A stretch of 64,000 nt of DNA from Clytia hemisphaerica (Eukaryota > Cnidaria > Hydrozoa > Leptothecata > Clytiidae). The position numbers were made by a program, and so were the translations under genes. The first letter of the stretch is position 1. The number at the start of each line of letters is the position of its first letter. Positions 36,275 to 48,200 of the stretch are shown here, in pieces. The stretch covers positions 129,611 through 193,610 of the forward strand of contig CACVBU010000619.1 of NCBI GenBank assembly GCA_902728285.1, read 5' to 3'. Under the pieces are notes generated by a model. The model searched no databases, was not told the DNA's origin, and saw only the letters and a list, made by a program, of their open reading frames with translations.

Positions 36275-36299
36275 ATGGAAAATAACTTGGTGTTGATAG
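36275..36299 (+). CDS. UNC13: UNC13 first coding exon (start codon)
   Basis: ATG at 36275 opens MENNLVLI plus one base of Gly, with donor G|GTACTT at 36300. A longer reading frame across this region (36073-36285) ends just inside it and is out of frame. An acceptor-like ATTACAG at about 36132 could begin the 5' UTR exon. The start is chosen because joining to the next exon gives an UNC13-type C2A start, not because of a start-context signal. Confidence 0.72.
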
Positions 36300-39200
36300 G
36301 TACTTCATTTTTTTTAACTGTTCGAGGGCGTTTACTTACTACGCGTTTTTTGTTTATAAGAACATTTAAATATTTGAAGCCTTCGGATGTTCTTAACCTT
36401 TTGAGTTTTATTAAACCTAAAAATGATCCTTAAAATGGTGTTTCACCGTTTTGTGAGTATTTTTGCGCCATTTCCTAAGAAATTGGGTGTTTAGAGTCAT
36501 TACAGCCTTAAATGTTCTTAACTTATTCTTAATATTTTGCCCATTAAAGTTATTATAGTTTGTTCTTATGAAAAAATGTGTATATGTTAATTAGGGTTAT
36601 AATGAGATATGACTTATTGAGGATCTTCAAATTTTAACTTCTATCGGTATATCTTCATTTCCCATAACATTGAGTTGATGAAAGCAGTACATCTTCTTCG
36701 TAGAATTTTTTTTTATTTGTTTGGCATTGATGGTGATTTTCATTAAAAAACTACAAATACATTGCACTTAAAAATAATGTTTTAATCAGAATGCTTTGTT
36801 TAAAAGGTATGTCCCTATCCAGTATGTTTTGTGGATATTAAAGTATCGAGGCTTTTAACTTTATTTATTTTACTTCTTTTCATTTTCAGTGAAAAAGGCA
36901 AACACCAGATTTCAAAATGCCGGTAAGTTTTTGTAAATTTCTAAATCTTAGACTTAGTTTCCTTGTTTACATAATTTTTTCATTCTCTATTTTTGAATCC
37001 CTGTTACATATATACCAAAATTAAAAAGCTAATACAGTGTTAAGAGTACATTGTACATATAAATAGCGAGTACCTCGCCAAAACCAGAATTTCTATCCAG
37101 TTTCTTGGTAAGTGTGAACCCATCTGGCACACAACGTTGTTACAACGTTCATCTAACGTTATATGGACGTTGTGAACATTAGATGAACGTTGAAACAACG
37201 TTGTGTGCCAGCTTTATAAGAGCTTAAATTTTTTGTTTAGATATGCTTAGATATGCTTTAGATATGATTGGCAATTCGCAGTTAGTCTAAAAGTTTCGTT
37301 CGTTGTCTAAACAATTACTTTTACGAGCAGACCGAGGTTTTCATTGCCGGCTTAAGGTATAACTTCCTTGCTTAAACGTTTCCCTTCCTAAAAGGAAGGG
37401 GTCTTGAGTGTAAATCTGGGTTTCCACGACAATTCACAGTGGGAGGCTGATAGGTTTGTTTAAAGTAAAAAGAAAAGATTTTAATATGAATTGTTCACTT
37501 TTGTTACCTCAACAATTTATCTGGCACCCAGATGGTGAAATTTTCATCCGACACGCTAAAGCTCTGAAGGTCGGGGAAATTTTCAACATCTGGAAGCTTT
37601 AGATTACGGAATTTTGCAAAGACTCGTTAAGTATTTTGCAACGGGAGGTCTGGTAACCCAGCCCTCGTTTTCGGGGATTGGCGGGCCCAACCGAAATATT
37701 TTAAGGTTTACGAGCAAGGGCTGCTGAACCCGACTGGGTCAAAGTCCGACTATCATTCCTCTCCAAAGGGAAATTGGCCCGCTGCCATTAGAGCTTCAGC
37801 GTGGGCGGCCGCCAATCCGCCATCGGAATATCAGATAACCTCAATAAGACGAAGAACGATAGCAGGAGGATAAGTGACTCATCCATTGATATTGTCATAA
37901 GTCTAAACATTTTACGGAATGTTGGTCGAGTTGTCAAGATGTGAGGGCCTATGTTCAGTCCACTTCTTAGATAGCCGAGCCGGCTTGCCGTGGACCACGT
38001 GAAAACAATCGAGTAAAAAGTCCTAGATTACTGGGCTATATCCGCGTAAAATATCGCTTCTAAAACTTTTTCAAGCAATGATTTTAAATATCAACTTTTT
38101 GCCTACTTATTCAATTAGAATAGACAGGGAGAAAAAGTCGCCAGTCTAAACTAGTACTAAACAAGTCTCTAGTTGAAAAATTTCTGTTCTTTCTATTGGG
38201 CTTTTCCAGAAAAAATTTGAATATGGGGGGTGGAGGATATAACAATTTTCAGTGATTTACCCCCCCCCCCCTGGACAAAGTGACTTTTGGCCCCCGGACA
38301 ACGGGTTTTACCCCCGGGCAACGGGTTTTACCCCCGGGCAACGGGTTTTACCCCCGGGAAACGGTTTTTATCCCCGGACAAGCATCAGTTGACCCCCCAG
38401 ACAACCCAAATTACCCCCGGACAGAGCAAATTTACCTCCCGGACAATGCAAAATTTGATGATTTTTTGCTACCCCCGGACAATATATCCTCCACCCCCAT
38501 GTACGGACATTTTCTGGAAGAGCCTATTTCACAAACAAATTTCTTTTCTCTTTCAGTAAAATTCTTGATATGAGAGGCTCAGTCATTATGAAACTGATGC
38601 AGAGTGGATTCTTTTACGATACCGATCTCGGATGCGTTCAAATCCCTTTCGCTGATATCATTTATGCTAGCAAAGTAAGGATGCCTCATCTTTGTTAAAA
38701 GAAGACCATAGTAGAAACCTTGGTCTTCATACAATGTTATGCCTTATGCATTTTTAAAAGAATTTGGATTTGCGTTCATCTTTGTTAAAAGGTTTTATTT
38801 TTAAATAATAGTGATATCGTTTGCTTACTAATCAATTTTAATTCACAAGCTTTTTCACATTGGATAGACACGGATGTGGAGCTGGATTGGTCAGAAATAG
38901 GAAAAAAATATTTCTTTTTGCTTATATCAGCATAATATAACAATAGGAAGACACTGTCCTGATATGAAATATTTGTCTGATAAGAAACGAAAACACTTAT
39001 GTAAAAGTGAAACATTTAAAAGAAGACCACGGTAGAAACCTTGGTTTTCATATTTATTTATTAAAGAATTGAGGTTCAAGGCGCGCCGTGGGCCTCTAAG
39101 AACCTATCTTTTTTACAAATGCTTGTTGTTATAATTTTCTTTAGGTATAGTTTTGTTCTGGGGCTTCCCCTGACTTTAAATTGAATGGTTTTGTCTTTCA

Positions 39201-42200
39201 TTTGAGCATTGAGCTCGCGTGCTCTCTTGCAAAATTCTTTGATTGTCAATCGTTCCAAAATCGTGAGGTCTTCTGTTGCTCGATAGGGTGAAGGAGGGCC
39301 TTTGTATGTCGTGATGGTTCTCAAGACTTTGTTCTTGTCTTCTTCATTTTCGAACACTACCTTGATTGGTCGATACCTCCCTTCCTCCTCTCTCTCTTCC
39401 GTGAATACTCCAATCCTCTGTGTGTTTACAATTTTTATGTCCTTGATACCCAGTTGTAATCCAAGGACTCTGTACTTGATAAATTTCTCGTCGTAAATTT
39501 TCGTTGTATTCTCAGGATCCTCCAAATGTTCTTTGATTCCATGGAAAATTAGGTTGCACGCTGTGGATCGTTGTTTGCCGACTGTTTCATATAATGTTTT
39601 TTTTTCCCCGATTTCTAATATTGTACCCGAATAACAATGAGACTATTTATAAAATTTGGAGAAATAAACTATAGACAAACAAAAATAATAAACTGACAAT
39701 AAATATAAAAATACTCGTATAAATATATAGTTAAATAAAAGCAAATTAGATTCTTGAATAACTCTCAGAAATACTCGGACAAAAAACTGTCCTGTTCTGG
39801 AGTCCGTACGGGACTCACAGTACGCGAACCCCGAAAACACACATGAATGAATTTTATCAGCGAAAAGTTTATCTTTCTTGTTATCCAAGACATTGTCTCG
39901 GAGTATGAAGAATGTCTCTTTTCTGAAATCATAGAGGCAAGCCGTCGAATAGCTTTGCCGCATTCTCGACCGTAAGCACCAGTCGCAGAAAATACCATTG
40001 GTGTTAGTGAGCCATGTTCATATAATGTTATGCTTCGAACGCTCACGGGTGATCTCTGCATTTTTAAAGAAATACCGTATGTCGCTCTGTTACGGTTAGA
40101 GGAGCGGTTCTGAGCGTTTCACTAGTACCAACTTTATGGTACTATAAATCATCTGAAAACATGCGAGCTGAAAAATGAACGATATGGATAAAGGAACGCC
40201 ACTTCAGTTGAAGCTGCTCACATGCAAAAAATGGAAACCACAGAGACTTTCAGAGAACTGCGAAAAAATGTCTTAGACATAGAATTGTTACCTTTTTTAT
40301 GCAAACGCTGTATTTAAACATTCTCTTTTCTCAGGCAGGACCTGGCACATGGCACCCCGTATTGCAAGGTTTAAGAGAAACAGACAGCGAGCTCTTTTGT
40401 GATGCAAGATTCGAATTTTTAATATTTCTAGAAAATCCACGACATTTTTATTTGGAATTGAGAAGGATTAAAAGTAGTATAGATAGAGGTTGTTCATATT
40501 TGGTTAAGTTCACTAGAGCTTTTTGGTTAAGTTCACTAGAGCTTTTTGGTTAAGTTCACTCGGCTTCGCCTCTTTGAATATCACTTCACCTCAGGTTAAT
40601 AAATCCAATAACCAACGAAAACCTATTAATACTTAATTAATTTAAATACAATTCGGAAATAAATACTGGTTGAATAAGCGGTGTAATAAATAATAGAGCA
40701 AACAAACAATCAATGAAAAAACCTAAAAAATGTAGACCGAACGATAGACCTGCAAAATATTACTCCGTTATCAATCTTTATGAGTCAATAGTGGTCTCAA
40801 ACACAGCTGTCATATTTGCACACTAGATAGGCTAACTTTTCACAGCTTTCGCTGACTACTCTTGGGTACCTAATAGCCGGGGGTGCCCGCTATTTAATTT
40901 TTCGATATTTCTTATTGATTTTTGGGAAAATTATTTTGAAGGTTTCTTCTTTTGCCCTAAATCTACTGTATTGGCCTTCTTTTCGAAAATTTTCCACCCA
41001 GGAATTTTTATTCCAACCCCCCCCGCTTATTCCAAACCCCCTGGCTATTAGGTACCCGAGAGTAGTCCTCCATGTTATATTCTACTTAACGTTATATTTT
41101 TGAACGTTCGAATTTCAAAACATTCGAATCACGCTGTTGACGACCAGAATTGAAAACAAGGTGGTGAACTAGCCATCTCGAAAACTGGGCAAGCTTCCTT
41201 TTTATACGGGAAGCCCAATCCAGTCAATAGACGATATCGGCTTCACATGAAAACTCAGATTTGACCTCTGAGAATTCACCTAAATGCTTTGCGCGGAAAA
41301 TAATTCGCCGTCGCGTGAACTTTTTTCCGCGCAAAGCATTGTGGGCAAATTTCGGAGGTCAAATCTGAGTTTTCATGTGAAGCCGATATCGTCTAATATT
41401 TAAAGATCAGTTTTCTCAAATCATTTTTCTTTTAGACTTATCAGCTGCGGAGGAGAGAGAATTGTCCGCCAAACTATCGGCGTTAAATAAAGTCTTAATT
41501 GACGAAGTAGAAACACTTTCACATCAACACAAGAAAATACAGTCTGAAGGCTTCAGCCTTGCCAAGGTAGGCCTCCTTATACTTTTTCACAAATGAATCG
41601 TATTCAAAAGCTTAACTTGCCAATTACGTGACAAAATTCAAAAAAATGAATTATCCTCCTTATAATATGAATGAATTTGAGTTAAGTTACGAATCTTTGG
41701 GGTTCTCAGGGAGTCAGCAAACGTCCGAAACCTTTTTTGTGTCACTGCAACAAATGGATGTTCTGAAAGAAGAACATGGCGATTAACAATTGAAATCTTA
41801 TCTTTCTCTAGTCTACCATGAGAAAGCAAGCTTGTTTCCTCAGTTGGAGGCGACCCGGAAGCTTCTCTTTCGATAGCTATCTACCCGAAGGTAGGGGAGG
41901 GCGCCACTCTTTCTCCTTAGATTGCTCCTCTTACCCTTGACCCTTCTCTTAATCGATGAGTGTTAAGCAGAGTGGCATCAAGTAGCATTTTTGTACCAAA
42001 TACGAAGTCTTTGGTATGACCCGACCGAGGGTTGAACCTACGACCTGGCGCACCGTAGCCGGATGCTCTGCCACTTCACTACGGTCGCTAGCATGCTTCA
42101 CGACTAATGCAGAGATGTTCCCCTAACTCATGTTTGCGTTACTCATGTTTCCTGAAGTACTATAAATTCATGTCAAATCTGGTCAAATAAACTTTGCAAT

Positions 42201-45200
42201 AAATTTTGAAAAAACCGTTATCCCACATCTTTCCTTTTTTCTTTGCGATGTTGTAATCATAATATCGGTTCATGGATACTGTATCTAGTTTTCGTATTCG
42301 TTTCGTATTTCCCGCGCATCCTAACGCTCAAAAGATTCAATCAAGAAATTTCATTTTTAATCAAAAATTTTTCTTTATTCTTTCACACAAATTTAAATGA
42401 AAAATTTCCTTTTTACATATCGATACAAATTTTTTCTGGCTACAAGAGCTACCAAATCATCCAGTTTTGATTTTTAATATAGCTCTCTGCAACTGGCAGC
42501 AAGTCACAGACTTATTGTTTTGACTTTCATCTTTCCCAATTGGAACAAACGTCTTTTGGACGTCTACTGTACGTTTCTAGGACATCCAAAGGTTTTAAAG
42601 CCGTCCATTGAATGTCCATAAGACGTTGCGTGCCCATAGGGTTCGCTCAGTTCACTTGCACATTTACAATGAAAAAACACAATACATTTGACGCTCTCTG
42701 ATTCGATGTTCTACTATTCGATACGATCCATTATTCGATAAAATTCGAAAGTCGCCGTCCAACAAGAAACTCTCATAAATGATTCCCTTACTACCTGAAG
42801 CTCCCATTTCCCTTGAAAATGGAACTAGAGAGCGTCAACAATACATTGATTGTCATATTTGCTTTGCCAGTTTTTGTTTAATTTATGACGAAGAAGTTTA
42901 CACTTTGATTGCCATTTTCGTTTTAACGATTTTTGGTGGAACACCCATCAGGTAAAAAAGTCCAGAGGTAAAAAAGTGTTCCATTTTGTATTTGCGAGGT
43001 CACCATCATTCAATGAGACGTCCGGTGAGCATGTGTCGCCGAACCACCATCCACACTGGCGGTTAGCGGCGCAGTTTTTATCGACAACAAAATCTTTGTC
43101 GTAAACGGTATGTGAGAAGAAAGTGCCAGCTAGTTGCTCAAAACCAGCGGTACCTTCTGTATGTGATAATGATGCGTTTAATTGGTATTTATCCAATTTA
43201 GAAGCGATGGCAAAACTGCTGTATCTGCCATACGTGAATTGGGCGTCGTCCGCTTCAGCGAAGATGAGCAAATCAACTGGTTTGTTTTTGGTTAGCAAGT
43301 GTATCTTCTCCAATCCAATCCACCTGTCTTCTTCAAGACTTCCGAAGCCGTTTTCATATTGGTCGACAGTTTTATCAAAACTCATGCTATTAACACCGCG
43401 TTGCTGTATGACTAGCCATGGTCCTCCTATTGAGTCCATATTACAATAGAATGATGTTATAGGTGATTTGTTCCCTGTCAGGTGGAACTTGTAGACTCCA
43501 GATTTTTTGAAACCGATTTCATAACATTCCTTACAACTGCTTGGTAGAAACTCGTAATTATGGATGATATAGTACGATGTATTGGTCGCTGCTTCAAATT
43601 GATCTGGATGTAAACCATAATTTTTACGTCCTTCGAATATCTCGCATTTTGATTTCTCCTCACTGATTATTTCAAAGTTGATGGAAAAACATTCGGTTTT
43701 GTGTTGTTGACAAAATAACTGACATTCGACCAGTGATCGAGTTTCTTTTGATGCCAAAGGTGAAGTTCCAATGAACGTGTGATTTCCGATATATTTTGAA
43801 AAAATAATCCGGAAATCGAATATCTTATACGGTTCCGGACGAAAGTACCGGCATGCGAATTCTTGAGCATGCGCTATAAAAGGGAGAGATTAGTAGACGT
43901 GTCATCTCATTGCAACGCAAAGGTCGTGTACTTGAAGACGTTTACAGGAGTAGGCAGCAAAACTCAGAAAAACTGAGAAAGCACTGGATAATGTCAAGAT
44001 ACAAAAAGAGACTTCAAAGGAAATCGAAAATAGTTTGTTAGATCATAAGCTCAATGCACCGTATATGAGAAATTAACTTTGATTTATGAACGAGACTGAA
44101 GAGGGTACGAAAAGAAAAAGGATGAAGAAAGCTTTGCAATATGGTAAGAAATCCTTCTTTTTAAGAACGTATCAAACATTTGTATGTAATGACTTAGTAT
44201 CGAGAATCAAGAGCAAGGTGTGCATTGAAAGCGTCATGTGTTTTCGAAAAATTCATATAAAGGTTAAGTTTTCAAAAGCATTTGAAAAATCGGGATAGCA
44301 TTGTAGTGATCTCAAAAATTCATACTACTATACTACACTTCTCTTATAAACATAACACGAGGAAAGATGGAACGATACGTTGTTTTTTTAAACAGCTAAA
44401 ATTTTTAGAAACTTTGCATTTTGATTTTTTATCCGTCCTCAAGGGAGCAACTGATGAGTCTTAAGAGTCGAAGAGAACAGGAGCTGGAAATCCAAAGAGA
44501 ATTTGATTGAACTTAGTTGAAGTTATTTGATTGAAAAGTATGCGTGATAATTTTTAATTCTTTGTGTAACGACAACGTGACAATTTGTCATACTTTCTAT
44601 GAGTCTCCAGGGACCTAAAAGTTGGACTATTTTTTTCCCTTAACTGTAATTTTATTGCTTATACTTCAAAAATGCATTCGCATTGCAAATGGAAAAATGA
44701 AAACTGACAGATTCTTGGCATTCGCAATTAATGAGTTTTCAAAGGTTTTGAGAAATTTTGCACAATTTGTCGAGTTTTATGTTTAAGGATTTCCGATTGG
44801 TTCGTGAAACAGACCTTATTTACACCAGCTTTTGAGAATTATCTGATTTAAAAAATATATATATTTCTTCGTATTACATATCAAGTTTACAATAACTAAT
44901 GATTCATAAGAGACAACGCTTTTTAATTTAGGATATTTCTATCTTTGCCAAATCCGTATAAACAGGACGTTTTAAAACTAGTAAACGAGGAAAATAGAGA
45001 TGTTGACGGAATTGTGGATAGGCTAGCGGAACATGCGTTATTTACGCAAGCTATTGAATATTTCTTCGTATTATTTACCGATTTATTTATCGATCTTTTA
45101 ACGCGAAAATTGTACAAAGAAAAGTAGAGATGTGGTAAATAAGAGACAACGTTTTGTAATCTTAGGATATTTCTTCCTTTGCCAAAACATCATAGATACG

Positions 45201-48200
45201 ATGCTTAAACTAGTAAAGGGGGAAAGTAGAGAAGTTGACGGAATTGTGGATTGGCTAATGAACGGGATCTCATCTAAGAAAGGTTTTTAAAAAAAAAAAA
45301 AAAAAAAAAAATTGAATTCACCGGCGTTAGAACGAATAAAGCGGAAAGCGAATATGAACCAGATAGTATTTACACCAGGTTTTGAGAATCAATTATTATT
45401 ATTTTGGAGACATTATTTTCGATTTTGCAATAAGTTTTTGAAAAATGAAAACAACCATTCAAAAATTGAATTTACGGGCGTTAGAACGAGTAAAGCGGAA
45501 AGGTAGATGAACACATGGTATTTACGCCAGGTTTTCGAGAATTAACACTATTTATCGATTTTGCATGAGTTTTTGAAAAATAAAAACAACCATTCAAAAA
45601 AAAAAAGTTTATGGACGTTAGAGCGAAGTTGATCGGTTGGTGGACCGGATCTTATTTATTCGTACCAATCGCTTCAGCGGTACAGGCATTTGCCAGCCCG
45701 TTGGTGTCAGATGAGCACAGCGCGGCATTAGAATTCATGATTACTGATGAAGTCAGTGGAGGAAAGACGGCATTTAATAGTTTCTTGTCAAACATGCTTA
45801 AATAGATCGGTTCCTTTTTCAATTATTCAAGTACATTATCAATTTTGAATAGTTTCAAAAATGAATAAATAAACAATTGTCCATTGGCTTCATGTCGATA
45901 TTAGGATGATGTTAAGATTTTCAAGGGCCTAACGAGGGACTAAGGCATTAAGGCGAACATGCTTACAAAACAATCGTTAATTTCCTATTTTGAGTCAGAG
46001 TATTACGTCTCTTCTATTTCTTCCTTTTCGTGCTCAAAACGAACTGGTGACGTGACGTTAGAACAAGTGAAGGAGATATTAATGAGTTGACAAAATTATT
46101 GATCGGTCAGCGGACCGGATCGTATTATGTTTACCAGTCGATTGATTGGTAGAGGCATTTTCCAGCCTGTGGGTGTCAGAATAGGCATTAGAATTTAATG
46201 ATTATTGATGAATTCGTCTGAACTTCGACGGACAACAGGTATGAGAGACTTACTTATTTAACTTCGTCCCCTAATTCCCAAATCACTTATCAATTGCGCT
46301 TTTATCGGTTAACCAAGGTTGAAGAAAATGAAAGAAGAGATGATATTATTAGAAAAAGGCAGAAAAATGCAAAACAGTTACGAGGAGAGAAACCAATATT
46401 TAATATCTCTAGTGGGGAATTAGAAGTAGCCAACAACGATTCAGATGGAGCTCAGGTCGATGGGAGTAATAAGTTAGGTAAACACGGAGCATACCATATT
46501 TAAGATATCATTGGAATTAAGCCTTACATAGCCATTACAAATCAATATATCGGCTTTAAAAATGAGTTACCGATCCCTTTAAGAATTGACTTTAACTTTC
46601 TTCGAACTGCTACTTTTTTGTTTCTCGCGTTACAAAGATAATCCAATTGTCTCCGATAAAATTGTATTTGTTTATTGTTTTGGATATTGTGTACTGATAA
46701 GGAGGAAAAAGTTAAGATTTCATGTTCTCATTTTTAAGCCTGAACTCTCCTTCGTTGGTTAAAGAATGCACCAACTCCAAACAAAATATGAAGCAGTAGA
46801 CGAGAAATAGATACATATTGTTTTCAACTGAACCACAAGCGAAAATGATTTTTATTCGTCTAGACTCTCAAAAGACGTCTTGATTCTTTCGAACCATTCT
46901 GTATCTAATTTAAATTTTCAAAAATTTTTCTCATTTTAATTTCAATTTTTGTTTATTTTTGTCTTTGTGATCTTTTCATTGATAATTCATTAGCATTTCA
47001 TTACGATTCGGTTGTAATTAAATTTTCCATTTCGAAATTTTCCGTTTTCAATTTTTGAAAAATTTTCCACTGATGTGGCCACACAAAAGAAGTTTACGCA
47101 ATCGTGATTTAAATCATTTTCACATGCGCATTCGACACACGAGGTGTGAAAGAGAAGCCGATGTCCGCGAAAAAGGATGAATTATCTATATTGTGTGTTT
47201 TCTTAATATGGGAAATGAATTAGGAATTCCTATTTATAAAAAATGGTGGTTTCTTTTTCGGTTGTCAGAAAAGTAGTTTAAATGGCGAGTGAAGAACTAA
47301 ACTTCCATAAAAGGAAAATGGAGAAGTGCACCGCTCTTCATCGCCTTGCATTTCTGCACTCTCTGCATCACTTATGATTATTCTTAGGGTTCCATTTCGT
47401 CTTTTTTGAAGATGGGCTTTCCTCTTTCATCTGTTGTTTTTAAGTTGTGGGTTTTAGTCTTTCTTCGATTCAACCAAGTTTGAGAATAATTTTAAAATGC
47501 ATAGACATGCAAGTCACGCGATAGGTTTTTGATGTACACTTGATGCTTTCAAATTCGATGTTCTACTAATTCGATACGATCCCTTATTCGATGAAAATCC
47601 AATTCTACTTTGTGAAAATCGGCCACTTGATGGCTTAGTTGTAAAAATGATCTCCTTTACCACGTAAAGTTCAAGCACAGAGGCGTTTTCATTTTATTTG
47701 AATGAAATTTAAAACATCTTTGACGTCAATTAATTGCTTCTGTGAACGGCACTAAAAGTAGTGATCTTTGGAGAATATTCATAACTTTAAATTCATTTGA
47801 GGTAACTCTCTAAATATAATACTCACAAAAGAATTCAAGCAGCTCAACTGAATAGAACAATGTACGTCAAAGATTGTAAAATAAGGGCGTTTTTTTGACA
47901 CGCCCTACAATGGTCTGCATTCTCAAGTGCGAGAACGAGGCGTTTTTGCTCATTGAAACATAGGGATAACCAAATAATTTTTTCTTTAGTCCCTAACTAG
48001 TTGACTATGATCTAGGAAATGTCGTTTTTGGTCAGTGTAAAATACGAAACAGGACTTCATATTGAGAAAATTAAGACAACATTGTTTGACAGTCAGTACA
48101 GGAATATTTCCAAAATGGGAACAGTTTTTCGATCCGAAAATATGTTTCTACTCTTTGAGGGGGGGGGGTAACATTACTCGATCGGGTAACTGTTGCCGTA

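Noticed and set aside
36073-36285. 70-codon frame ending QSVQNGK
   Set aside because: It overlaps the UNC13 start codon out of frame; part of it may be 5' UTR. No homology recognised.
38280-38573. Two overlapping 90-97-codon frames rich in PGQ/PGNGFYPR
   Set aside because: They are translations of the 20-bp C-rich tandem array in two frames; the real UNC13 exon uses another frame from 38,557.
43667-43870. 67-codon minus-strand frame overlapping the PAN domain
   Set aside because: A frame-shifted shadow of the PAN-domain coding frame, which has the conserved Cys pattern.
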